Of a stretch of DNA of 64,000 bases, positions 34,955-43,572 are shown in pieces. Made by a program: the position numbers and the translations under genes. The DNA is taken from the NCBI GenBank assembly GCA_945881865.1, contig CAMCVK010000003.1, positions 1 to 64,000 of the forward strand, given 5' to 3'. The notes beneath the pieces are model-generated. The model searched no databases, was not told where the DNA came from, and saw only the letters and a list, made by a program, of their open reading frames with translations. Origin of the DNA: Fimbriimonas ginsengisoli Gsoil 348 (lineage in GTDB: Bacteria; Armatimonadota; Fimbriimonadia; Fimbriimonadales; Fimbriimonadaceae). Each line of letters begins with the position of its first letter. Positions within the stretch are counted from its first letter, which is position 1.

Positions 34955-35553
34955 GGGTTCGGCGCTTCCTCGGTTGCGGGCATTGTCTTTGCTTTATCCA
35001 TTTCGCTTGGCGAAACGCGGAAGCTTCCATTTTTCGCCTCGGCTTCCGCTTCTCTGCGCTGCATTTCGGCGGCGGCCGCACCCGCGTCCACGGTCTCATC
35101 GATTCGAATCTTGTTGTCCACGTTGCCTTTGCTAACGGCGTTGGTTTCGCTTCCCTTGGGAATTCCCCGCTCGGCAAGCAGGTCCATCGCCTGATCGATC
35201 GGGATGTGCGCCATAGCCTTATTGGGTCCAACGTAGCCGGTTGATTTGAGTGCCTCGTCTTCGGCGTAACGCATCTCGCTGATCTCGATTTTTGCGCTGA
35301 CGCCGCTTTGAACGAGCGGATTGGGCGCGGCGGGCACCTTACGCACCGTTTCGAATCCCCATTTGCCGGAGGCGTACTGCGGATTCACGCCCTTGTACCC
35401 AAACAATCCAAACAGGTAGATCCAGCCGAAGACGGCGCTGATCGCTGCAAAGACGAAAAACCCGATGATGACTTTCCGCAGCGTCTTGTAGTTGACGTCG
35501 CGGACTTCATAGCCCATCTCGACTAGCGGGTCTTCTCTCTTCTCAGTGTGCAT
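34951..35553 (-). CDS. single-pass membrane protein of the ACIII-caa3 operon, unknown function
   Basis: About 200 residues. The ATG at 35553 overlaps the actF stop by 11 bases. After about 28 polar residues there is one helix ('VIIGFFVFAAISAVFGWIYLFGLFG'), and then an extracytoplasmic region of about 145 residues rich in charged residues and Ala, with likely short helices, ending in a Pro-rich tail. No heme or metal motifs. It resembles the small proteins often found between complex III and oxidase genes, but I recognise no named family. Position and overlaps on both sides imply a role in assembly or linkage of the two complexes. Confidence 0.7.
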   Translation of the reverse strand: MHTEKREDPLVEMGYEVRDVNYKTLRKVIIGFFVFAAISAVFGWIYLFGLFGYKGVNPQYASGKWGFETVRKVPAAPNPLVQSGVSAKIEISEMRYAEDEALKSTGYVGPNKAMAHIPIDQAMDLLAERGIPKGSETNAVSKGNVDNKIRIDETVDAGAAAAEMQRREAEAEAKNGSFRVSPSEMDKAKTMPATEEAPNP

Positions 35554-36805
35554 GTGCCTTGGCCTCCTGGATTCGGTTGTCGTAGCTAACGAGGAGCGGA
35601 GTCTGTTTCGTTTGGTGGGCAAAGGTGGCGAGCCACAGGGCACCGACCGAAACCCACGCCAGGATGTCGTAGCCCAGGTTCACCGAAATCGGTCCGAGGG
35701 CGGCCCGGCCGGGCACCGCCGGAATCACGAGCATATACATGTCGAAGATGTGCATGACGAAGACCCAGCCGCAAACCTTCTGCAGGTTGTCGGTATAGCG
35801 TCGGGTTCTCGGCGCAAGCAGGAGGAAGAAGGGAACGAAGAAGCGCCCCACGATGAGCAAGAGTCCGAGCGCGCCCCAGCTGTTGGCTTCCATTCCGGCC
35901 GGGTGCATTGAGCTGCTTCGTTTAACGAAGTAGGACGTCATTTCCGGGATGTTTCCGTTCCAGATAATGAGAAACTGCGAGATGGACGTGTAGCCCCAGA
36001 GCATGGTGAAGGCGAAGAGCATGTTGCCCATGTCTCGCGTTAGGCCGGGATGGACAATGTCTTTGAACGGCGCACGCTTTGCGTTGATGCATACGAGGCC
36101 GAGGCAGAGAGCGAACGCGCCGCCGACTCCGGCGACGATCTGCCAAGGTCCGTACATCGTTGAGCTCCAGTGCGGCTCCATGCTCATGACAAAGTCGGTG
36201 AGTGCGAGGAACGACGTGAGCATGAAGATGACGATGGCAACCGCACCCGTGGTCATTCGCTTGGTCTCAAGCTTGAATTCCTTAGTCCGTTCCTGCTCCA
36301 TCGTGCTCCGGCGGAAGATGTAGGCAATGAGAGCCCAGATGGCGAAGTAGGCGATGAACCGAACCCCAAAGAACGGTAGGTTCAAGTAGGGCGCCTTCCA
36401 TTCGAGAATGCGGTCGCCGATGACGTGCGATGGGTCGGCCCATTCGTACACCTTGGGGAAGTTGAGCAGGATCGGGCTGAAAAGCACCGCAAGGACGACA
36501 AAGTTGATCCAACCCGCTCCGGCTTCGAGCATGCGAAGCACGCCGAGCGTCCACTGGCCGCGAACGGCGTGGTGGAGTGCGGTGAGAGCAAACATGCCCA
36601 GCGTGATGCTGACCCAGAAGAACCAGCCGAACATCCACGCGCCGGACATGCCGGTAGCGGTGCCCGGATTGAGCATAAGACCGACGCTGACGAGTAAACC
36701 AATGAAGCCAACAAGCCCCATGGGCGAGACGAGTCGGGCGAAGGAGAACGCTCCCAGCCCAGCTTTTGCATCCGATTCCGGATGATGCGTTGTTGCGTCG
36801 CTCAT
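35543..36805 (-). CDS. actF: alternative complex III subunit ActF
   Basis: 420 residues with about ten membrane helices, a relative of ActC/NrfD-type quinol-binding subunits. Typical blocks are 'GAWMFGWFFWVSITLGMFALTALHHAVRGQW', 'MTSFLALTDFVMSMEPHWSSTMYGPW', 'LWGYTSISQFLIIWNGNIPEMTSYF' (conserved in ActF) and the final 'YDILAWVSVGALWLATFAHQ'. Its bundle resembles ActC but lacks the full proton-path residues in described complexes. It abuts actE with no gap. Confidence 0.93.
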   Translation of the reverse strand: MSDATTHHPESDAKAGLGAFSFARLVSPMGLVGFIGLLVSVGLMLNPGTATGMSGAWMFGWFFWVSITLGMFALTALHHAVRGQWTLGVLRMLEAGAGWINFVVLAVLFSPILLNFPKVYEWADPSHVIGDRILEWKAPYLNLPFFGVRFIAYFAIWALIAYIFRRSTMEQERTKEFKLETKRMTTGAVAIVIFMLTSFLALTDFVMSMEPHWSSTMYGPWQIVAGVGGAFALCLGLVCINAKRAPFKDIVHPGLTRDMGNMLFAFTMLWGYTSISQFLIIWNGNIPEMTSYFVKRSSSMHPAGMEANSWGALGLLLIVGRFFVPFFLLLAPRTRRYTDNLQKVCGWVFVMHIFDMYMLVIPAVPGRAALGPISVNLGYDILAWVSVGALWLATFAHQTKQTPLLVSYDNRIQEAKAHAH

Positions 36806-37417
36806 TTAGTGTTTCGCTCCTTCGGCGTGTGCTTTGTCCTCTTTAGGCTTGAGGGACTCTTCTAAAGCGACCGGATCGGCATCGGCCAGCGGCGCGTTTT
36901 GGCTTAGCTGGAGCGCCTTGACATAGGCGACGATCGCCCACCGGTCTGAGGGTTCGATTCGAGAGGCGTAGGAGTACATCGTTCCGTAGCCGTTTGTGAT
37001 GACGTCGTAGAAGTGGCCGACGGGCATGTTCCGAAGCCGGTCCGTGTGATAGTTGCCTACCGGGCGCTTCAGGGTGAAACCTCGGTTAGCGATCATGCCG
37101 TTGCCGTCTCCCACCTGGCCGTGGCACGGCGAGCAGAAGATGTTGTATCGCTCTTGGCCGCGCAGAAGAAGTTTTTTGCTGAGCGGAACCGGAAGCTCGT
37201 TGACCCACTTTCCGCCTTTCGCGCCGGTGAAGAAGGCATCGTCCTTTCGCTCGTGGCCCTTGGCAATGGTTCCGGCAAGCAGCGGGCGGCTGGCCTGGCC
37301 ATCGGGAAAGAAGTCGTTCTGCGAAAGCGGCGCGCTCTTGTTCTGCCGCCACATATCAGTGTGGCAACCGGCCAAAAGCACCGAAGCCACGGCGAAGAAG
37401 ATTACGTTTCGGTTCAT
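36806..37417 (-). CDS. actE: alternative complex III subunit ActE, monoheme cytochrome c lipoprotein
   Basis: 203 residues. A lipobox (LLAGC at about 15-19) predicts a lipid-anchored protein outside the membrane. One heme c site, CSPCH, lies near residue 95, with a likely axial Met in 'NMPVGHFYDVITNGYGTMYSYA'. ActE is a c-type cytochrome that passes electrons from the complex to the oxidase. It overlaps actD by 4 bases. Confidence 0.93.
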   Translation of the reverse strand: MNRNVIFFAVASVLLAGCHTDMWRQNKSAPLSQNDFFPDGQASRPLLAGTIAKGHERKDDAFFTGAKGGKWVNELPVPLSKKLLLRGQERYNIFCSPCHGQVGDGNGMIANRGFTLKRPVGNYHTDRLRNMPVGHFYDVITNGYGTMYSYASRIEPSDRWAIVAYVKALQLSQNAPLADADPVALEESLKPKEDKAHAEGAKH

Positions 37418-37968
37418 GCTTCCACCTCGTGAACGCTGAGCGGGGCCATTTCGGCGAGGAATTGGCGGGTCTTGTCGGAGTCGAATTGCGGATCGCCGCT
37501 TTCGATGGCCAGGAAGAACCGATCTTGACTTGCCCGGTTGAAGCCGGGTGTGTTGAAGATGGAGTGGTACGGCTTCGGCAGACCGTTGAGGGCGATCATG
37601 CTAAAGAAGGCGGTGAGGCCGGCTACCAGAATCGTCATTTCGAAGGTGATCGGGATCATGGACGGAATCGAAACCAGCGGCTTACCGCCGACGTTCATCG
37701 GATAGTCCAAGACGTGCGCATAGAACTGCAGCCCGTAGCCAACGAAGGCTCCAACCAATCCGCCGGCGAAGACCAGGTACGGCACCTTGACGTCTCGGAA
37801 GCCGATGGCATCCGATAGTCCGTGGATGGGGAACGGCGAGTAAGCATCAAGCTTCTTGAAGCCGGCCTGTCGTGCCTTCTCGGCGGCGCTGATCAGTTTT
37901 TCGGGCGTGTCGAACTCGGCAACCAATCCAAAGCTTTTCGGGCTGTCGTCTGCGTATCCGTGGCTCAC
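37414..37968 (-). CDS. actD: alternative complex III subunit ActD (DUF3341)
   Basis: 184 residues: an N-terminal ferredoxin-like soluble domain ('GLVAEFDTPEKLISAAEKARQAGFKKLDAYSPFPIHGL') and two membrane helices ('YLVFAGGLVGAFVGYGLQF', 'PITFEMTILVAGLTAFFSMIALNGLP'). This is the DUF3341 family, identical with ActD. It carries no cofactors. 4-base overlaps on both sides. Confidence 0.93.
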   Translation of the reverse strand: MSHGYADDSPKSFGLVAEFDTPEKLISAAEKARQAGFKKLDAYSPFPIHGLSDAIGFRDVKVPYLVFAGGLVGAFVGYGLQFYAHVLDYPMNVGGKPLVSIPSMIPITFEMTILVAGLTAFFSMIALNGLPKPYHSIFNTPGFNRASQDRFFLAIESGDPQFDSDKTRQFLAEMAPLSVHEVEA

Positions 37969-39413
37969 TTGGCCACCTCCTTCTCAACCGTCGGCAAGGC
38001 TTCCTTGGGGGCGTTGCCGTATGGGGTCCTTTCCGCATTCGGCTCGACCTTCGAGTCGTTATTCAGAACCTTATGGAGGAGGTCCTTCATTTCGAAGACG
38101 TTAATCGCCGGCAGGAAGCGGATGAAGAGCATCATCAGCATCAGGAAGAAGCCCATCGTGCCGAAGAACATCGCGAAGTCCCAGAACGTCGGGATGTACA
38201 TCTTGTTCGAGCTCGGCAAATAGTTATTGGTGAGCGAGACCGGGATGATGACAAACCGCTCCAGCCACATTCCGAGGCCAACGACTGCGGAGACACCCCA
38301 GACGACAATCAGGTTTTGCCGCATCTTTTGCGACCACATCAGCTGTGGAATCACGCCGTTACAGAGGATGAGCAACCAGTAGCTCCAGGCGTAGGGGCCT
38401 TGGAATCGATCCATTAGCAGCTTGTACTCGTAAAAGTTCGCGCTGTAGACGGCGTAGAAGACTTCCAAGATGTAGCCGTAGAGAACGATGAGGCCGGTCG
38501 CCAGCATGATCTTGCACATCCAGTCGATGTGCCGCATCGTGATGAGGTCCTTTAGGCCGTAGAACGCCCGCACCGGAATGAGGAAGTTAAGCACCATCGC
38601 GAAGCCGGCAAAGACGGCTCCGGCAACGAAGTACGGCGGGAAGACGGTGACGTTCCAGCCCGGCACGATGGAAATCGCAAAGTCGTAGCTAACGATCGTG
38701 TGAACCGAGAGAACCAGCGGAGTAGAAAGTCCGGCCAGCAGCAGGTTCGCTTGCTCGTATCGGTGCCAGTGTTGGTTGCTTCCGCGCCAGCCCATCGAGA
38801 GGAGCGCGAAGGCGACTTTGCCGAACTTATTGGTCGACCGGTCTCGCATCGACGCGAAGTCGGGGATGAGCCCCATGAACCAGAAGACCAGCGAGATCGT
38901 GAAGTAGGTGGAAACCGCGAAAACGTCCCATTCCAGAGCGGAGCGGAACTGCGGCAACATGCCGAGAATGTTGGGATACGGGAACAGCCAGTAGGCGTTC
39001 CAGGGTCGCCCGGTGTGCAGCAGCGGATACATTCCCGCGCACATAACGGCAAAAATCGTCATCGCTTCCGCGAAGCGGTTAATCGAATTACGCCATTGCT
39101 GCTTGAAGAGCAGAAGAATTGCCGAGATCAGGGTGCCGGCGTGGCCGATACCGATCCACCAAACGAAGTTAACGATGTCGAACGCCCAGCTGACGGGAAC
39201 GTTGTTGCCCCAGATTCCGATGCCCTGGTAGAGCAACCAGGTGATGGAAATCCCCAGCATCCCGGTTCCGGCGAGGCCGACCAAGAAGAAGATCCACCAA
39301 GCTTTCTTGTGGAGCTGCGGCTTCAGAATCAGCCGACCAATCGAATCCTCTAGGGATTCGTAATTGTGCGGCTTTGTGATTAGGACGTCGTTCAGTACTT
39401 CTTGCTTAGCCAT
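37965..39413 (-). CDS. actC: alternative complex III subunit ActC (NrfD-like)
   Basis: 482 residues with about ten membrane helices of the NrfD/PsrC type, expected to bind quinol next to ActB. Family blocks include 'VPVSWAFDIVNFVWWIGIGHAGTLISAILLL', 'LHTGRPWNAYWLFPYPN', 'HWHRYEQANLLLAGLSTPLVLSVHTIVSYDFAISIVPGWN', 'YGYILEVFYAVYS' and 'LVVWGVSAVVGLGMWLERFVII'. The His and Glu/Asp residues proposed for quinol binding and proton passage are in these blocks. It overlaps actB by 8 bases. Confidence 0.95.
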   Translation of the reverse strand: MAKQEVLNDVLITKPHNYESLEDSIGRLILKPQLHKKAWWIFFLVGLAGTGMLGISITWLLYQGIGIWGNNVPVSWAFDIVNFVWWIGIGHAGTLISAILLLFKQQWRNSINRFAEAMTIFAVMCAGMYPLLHTGRPWNAYWLFPYPNILGMLPQFRSALEWDVFAVSTYFTISLVFWFMGLIPDFASMRDRSTNKFGKVAFALLSMGWRGSNQHWHRYEQANLLLAGLSTPLVLSVHTIVSYDFAISIVPGWNVTVFPPYFVAGAVFAGFAMVLNFLIPVRAFYGLKDLITMRHIDWMCKIMLATGLIVLYGYILEVFYAVYSANFYEYKLLMDRFQGPYAWSYWLLILCNGVIPQLMWSQKMRQNLIVVWGVSAVVGLGMWLERFVIIPVSLTNNYLPSSNKMYIPTFWDFAMFFGTMGFFLMLMMLFIRFLPAINVFEMKDLLHKVLNNDSKVEPNAERTPYGNAPKEALPTVEKEVAK

Positions 39414-42400
39414 TCAGCACCACCTGGGTGTTTCGATCGTTGTTGTCCAAAACGTTTTCGCGCGACGCGTGATCTTCGCCGTGACCCTCTTCACCGTGGT
39501 GATGGTCCTTCTTGCGCTTGTCTGGCTCGGGAATCGGCGTGATGGCCGGATTCGGGTTGCGCAGCTTGGCAAGGTGCGAAGTTCGCGGTCGGGTCTGCAG
39601 TTCCTCCAGCAGAAGCCAGGCGCGGGGATCGTTCCGCAGCTTCGCGACTTTGCTTTCCTTATCCGCTATGTTGCCGAACACGATAGCTTGGGTCGGACAG
39701 GCTTGCTGGCAGGCGGTGACGATGTCGCCGTCCTTCGGGTCGGTGCCTTGTTTTTTGCCTTCTATTCGTGCGGCATTGATTCGCTGGACACAGTACGAAC
39801 ACTTCTCCATGACACCACGGCTTCGAACCGTGACGCTTGGGTTGTTGATCATCTTGAGCAACGCGATGCCGTTCTGCTTCGCCGAGTGGATCGGCCCCTT
39901 TATGTTTTCGTCCTCGAAAACCTTGTCCGCGAAGTTCGGCTGGTTATCCGTGTAGTTCAGATAGTTAAACCGTCGCACCTTGTAGGGGCAGTTGTTTGAG
40001 CAGTAGCGGGTTCCAACGCAGCGGTTGTAAACCATCTGGTTGAGTCCCTCGTGGCTGTGAACCGTCGCGGCAACCGGGCAAACCGGCTCGCAGGGTGCTT
40101 TCTCGCAGTGAACGCACATGATCGGCTGCCACGTGAGCTGCGGGTTCGCTTCGTCGCCCTTGTAGTAGCGGTCAATTCGAATCCAATGCATTTCGCGGTT
40201 GACGTTGACCTGGACCTTACCTACGACCGGGATGTTGTTCTCGGCCTGGCAGGCGGTAACGCAGGCGTTGCAGCCGGTGCAAACGTTGAGGTCGATGGTC
40301 ATGCCCCACTGGGCACCATTCCATTCGAAAACCTCCTCAACGTACATATTGTTCTTCTTAATCTCATCCTGCGGGAACGCGCTGTACGGCACGAGTTCCG
40401 TGTAGTCTCGGTTGAACTGCTGGAGAGTGGCCTCGCGGAGAATGTCGCGCTCGTCGCCGATCCGGTCGCCGCCCAACGGGTTGTGCCCTTGGGTGCTGGC
40501 AAGGTCCATCGTCTTGCCGGTTGCCTTCGCGGTGACCGAAGTTGCCGCCATTTGGTTGGAGGTTCGAAGCGCGTAGGCGTTGAATCCGCCTCCATCGCGT
40601 CCGGTTGCCGTGGCCACCGAGCCGCCCCTGGTTCGGCCATACCCGAGGTGCACCGTGATGGCGTTTTGGGCCATGCCCGGCTGGATGTAGACGCCGGCTT
40701 CAACGGTTTGGCCGTTCGCATTCAGCGCGATGACCGAATCATTGGTAACGCCAAGCTCTTCAGCCATCTTAAGGCTCATGATCGCGGCGTTATCCCAGGT
40801 GATCTTGCTGATCGGGCTCGGAAGCTCTTGGAGCCATCCGTTGTTGGCAAATCGACCGTCATAAATCTTCGGGTCGGGCCGGAAGTTGAGCTCGATGCCG
40901 GAAACCGGCGGGTCGAAAGACATGGTGGCCATGTTTGCCGACTGGACACGCGCCACGGTTGGCGTCGGGGTCTGCGAAGGCAACACGCCGTCGTGAACGA
41001 AATCGCGCCAAGTGGCTTCGAAGTCGCCGGTTCCGCCAATCTTCTTCTTCCAGAAGTTCTTAACAATGTCGTAGCTGGCCTGGGGCTTGCCGTTGAGGGC
41101 GGCCATCACCTGGAGGGCGCAGCGCCCGTCGAACAGCGGCGCGATCAGCGGCTGCACCATGCTTGGCGTGCCGTCATGAGCAAGGGCGTCGCCCCACTCT
41201 TCCAGCGCATGGGTCTGCGGAAGCGTCCACTTTGCGTATTCGGTGGTCTCCGTCGTTTCCTGAGCAAGGTAGATGACGTTTGGCACCTTTCGCAATGCAT
41301 CGGCAAACTTGTAATCCGCCGGTGCGTCGTAGACCGGGTTTCCGCCGAGGATAAAGACCGTGTCGGCAGCGCCGGAGTCCATATCGCTGACAAGCTCCTT
41401 CAGTCCCAGGGCGTTCGGCGAGCCGTCAACCGCGGGAATGTGGCTGACCGTGTTGCCGGGGGCGCTGAGAGCCTCGTTGATCGCGTGGACGAGAGCATGG
41501 ACTTCTGCGCTCTGGTGGAGACCAGGGAACACGACCGCACGGCCGTTGGCACCGCGAAGATCGTCGACCATTGCCTGGAAGTGATCCGCCGAAAGCGGAG
41601 CGAAGGAACCGCCGGAGGCTCCGGCGACGCCGAGCGCGCTCGCCAAAGCCTGCGCGAAGGAAGGAATCTCGCTGCTTCGAAGAGCCCAGCGGTGGTCGGC
41701 CAGCATGCCCGAAAGCGAAGGCGTGCTTTCCACGGCGTAGAGCCGATTCATCGTGCCTTGCTTGCCGGCAACGCGTCGGAGCGAGGCGAAGTCGCGGGCG
41801 TATCGAACCGCACCGGGCGTCTGCTCCGTGGCGAGGAAGTCGCCGTCGAGGGTGAGAACGACATCCGCCTTGCTGAAGTCGTACAACGTCTCCATCGGCT
41901 TACCGAACGCGATTTGCGAGCCGCCGTAAATGTTGGCCCGGGAGACCGGCTCGTAGGCGTGCCACTTGGCGCCGGGATTTTTCTGAAGGAACGTCTGGAT
42001 CTGGTCGAGCAGGACCGGTGAAGTGACCGCGCCGGTGAGCAGGCGAATACCCTTAGCCCCCTTCATGATCTCCTTCAGGGCTACGTCGAAAAGCTCCCAA
42101 GTGGAGATATCGCCGGAATCCATCACGTTGGCGGCACGCTCTGGGTCGTAGAGCGAAAGCACGGCTGCCTGCGTGATTGCGTCAATCGCGCCAAGCGACG
42201 ACGGGTGCTCCGGATTTCCTTCCAGCTTGGTAGGTCGGCCCTCGTGCTGCTCGACGAGAACGCCTTGGGCGAACCCGGCAAGCGGGATCGTCGAGGCATA
42301 GAACAACGGCACGCCAAGTACCAGCTCTTCCGGCTGCTTCACGTAAGGGATGACCTTGCTCTGTCCGAGGAAAACGCTTCGGCAGCCCGAGAGTCCGGCG

Positions 42401-42645
42401 AGGGCCATCGAGGCACCCATGAACTTAAGCAGGTCGCGTCGATTCAGCTGCAGTAGGCTCTTTCGATTGGGGAATTCATCTTCCACCCAATCCTGGAATT
42501 CGGCCGTGTCGGCCACCTCTTCCAAGCTGCGCCAGTAGCCACGGCCTGACTTCCCGGCCAGCTTTTCGCGCACGGCCGCTAGATCCAGCTTTGGCTTCGT
42601 GGGCCCGCCGGTAATCGGCTCTAAATTCTTCTCGTCAAATGCCAT
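39406..42645 (-). CDS. actB: alternative complex III subunit ActB (molybdopterin-oxidoreductase-like fused to iron-sulphur protein)
   Basis: 1079 residues. An N-terminal extension is followed near residue 65 by a Tat-type signal '[20 protein letters not shown]', whose final Cys fits a lipobox. Residues about 100-730 are the molybdopterin-oxidoreductase-like part, which in known ActB proteins carries no Mo cofactor. The C-terminal 250 residues hold four cysteine groups for FeS clusters: [30 protein letters not shown] and CSYC, with a later CQQACP. Electrons from quinol at ActC pass through these clusters to the hemes of ActA and ActE. It starts 29 bp after actA. Confidence 0.95.
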   Translation of the reverse strand: MAFDEKNLEPITGGPTKPKLDLAAVREKLAGKSGRGYWRSLEEVADTAEFQDWVEDEFPNRKSLLQLNRRDLLKFMGASMALAGLSGCRSVFLGQSKVIPYVKQPEELVLGVPLFYASTIPLAGFAQGVLVEQHEGRPTKLEGNPEHPSSLGAIDAITQAAVLSLYDPERAANVMDSGDISTWELFDVALKEIMKGAKGIRLLTGAVTSPVLLDQIQTFLQKNPGAKWHAYEPVSRANIYGGSQIAFGKPMETLYDFSKADVVLTLDGDFLATEQTPGAVRYARDFASLRRVAGKQGTMNRLYAVESTPSLSGMLADHRWALRSSEIPSFAQALASALGVAGASGGSFAPLSADHFQAMVDDLRGANGRAVVFPGLHQSAEVHALVHAINEALSAPGNTVSHIPAVDGSPNALGLKELVSDMDSGAADTVFILGGNPVYDAPADYKFADALRKVPNVIYLAQETTETTEYAKWTLPQTHALEEWGDALAHDGTPSMVQPLIAPLFDGRCALQVMAALNGKPQASYDIVKNFWKKKIGGTGDFEATWRDFVHDGVLPSQTPTPTVARVQSANMATMSFDPPVSGIELNFRPDPKIYDGRFANNGWLQELPSPISKITWDNAAIMSLKMAEELGVTNDSVIALNANGQTVEAGVYIQPGMAQNAITVHLGYGRTRGGSVATATGRDGGGFNAYALRTSNQMAATSVTAKATGKTMDLASTQGHNPLGGDRIGDERDILREATLQQFNRDYTELVPYSAFPQDEIKKNNMYVEEVFEWNGAQWGMTIDLNVCTGCNACVTACQAENNIPVVGKVQVNVNREMHWIRIDRYYKGDEANPQLTWQPIMCVHCEKAPCEPVCPVAATVHSHEGLNQMVYNRCVGTRYCSNNCPYKVRRFNYLNYTDNQPNFADKVFEDENIKGPIHSAKQNGIALLKMINNPSVTVRSRGVMEKCSYCVQRINAARIEGKKQGTDPKDGDIVTACQQACPTQAIVFGNIADKESKVAKLRNDPRAWLLLEELQTRPRTSHLAKLRNPNPAITPIPEPDKRKKDHHHGEEGHGEDHASRENVLDNNDRNTQVVLNG

Positions 42646-42674
42646 TCTTTCCCCTCAATTCTCTTGCGCGCCGC

Positions 42675-43430
42675 TTAGTAGTGGCAAACCGAGCAGTCGG
42701 CCAGCTGCTGAACCTTAATGCCGTAATACTTCACGAGCTCCTTCCCTTTCGCTCGCTCCTTTCCGTCGTTCGTGCCGTCGAACGTGCCCACCATCAACGA
42801 GCGCTCCCGCAGGTTGAGCCCCTTCAGGCCGTCTTTCTGGTACTTCCAGTAAAGGTTGAAGACCTGCTGGCGCGGCTCTAGGTCGGGCCGTGATTCATCC
42901 TTGTAAATGTGTCGATCCGGGGCGCGGTGGCACTCAAGGCACCACTTCATCTGGAACGGGTTGCCCTTATACGTGATGTGCATGTGCTGAACAGGGCCGT
43001 GGCAGGTGTTACAGTTGATGCCTCGGGCCACGTGAATGCTGTGGTTAAAGTGAACGAAGTGCGGCAGCTGGTTGACCAGGTTCCACTTGAGTGGCGTGCC
43101 GGTTTCGTAGCTCTGGCGCACGGGCTCGAGCAGCGGCGAGTTCTTCCAAATCTGCGAGTGGCAGCTCATGCACGTCTCGGTGGACGGCACACCGGCATAC
43201 GAAGACTTTTCGACGTTCGCGTGGCAGTAGCGACAGTCGATACCAAGCTCCCAGGCATGGTGCTGGTGCGAGAATGGGACCGGCTGATTGATCGGCACGT
43301 TCACTTTCGTGTTCGCCGGCGACCGACTGAGGGCGGCAATGGCGAGCCACACCGTGGGAACACCCAAAACCACGCCGTAGAGTGCGGCGGTCGTAATGTG
43401 GTTTGCGCTTGGCTTAAAAATCTGTGCCAT
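42675..43430 (-). CDS. actA: alternative complex III subunit ActA, pentaheme cytochrome c
   Basis: 251 residues with one N-terminal membrane anchor (about 13-35) and five heme c motifs: CRYCH, CMSCH, CNTCH, CLECH and CSVCH, the last just before the C terminus. Multiple extra His residues ('HFVHFNHSIH', 'FSHQHH') serve as axial ligands. This is the standard ActA with five hemes. First gene of the operon; the promoter should lie in 43431-43572, where I could not identify one securely. Confidence 0.95.
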   Translation of the reverse strand: MAQIFKPSANHITTAALYGVVLGVPTVWLAIAALSRSPANTKVNVPINQPVPFSHQHHAWELGIDCRYCHANVEKSSYAGVPSTETCMSCHSQIWKNSPLLEPVRQSYETGTPLKWNLVNQLPHFVHFNHSIHVARGINCNTCHGPVQHMHITYKGNPFQMKWCLECHRAPDRHIYKDESRPDLEPRQQVFNLYWKYQKDGLKGLNLRERSLMVGTFDGTNDGKERAKGKELVKYYGIKVQQLADCSVCHY

Positions 43431-43572
43431 GACTATCTATTCACCATATGAAACGGAAACGGGGTCGGCCTCAAGCACCGCTCAAATCTGACGAATTCTT
43501 GACTCCGATGACGACCGAGATTGAATCTTACCGACTCATTCTTCTGGACTGCTCGCCCGGCTCCGCAATTTT

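Noticed and set aside
40051-42021. A 656-codon open frame antisense to actB
   Set aside because: ActB on the other strand has full family motifs; the antisense frame follows from its high-GC third positions and shows no domain.
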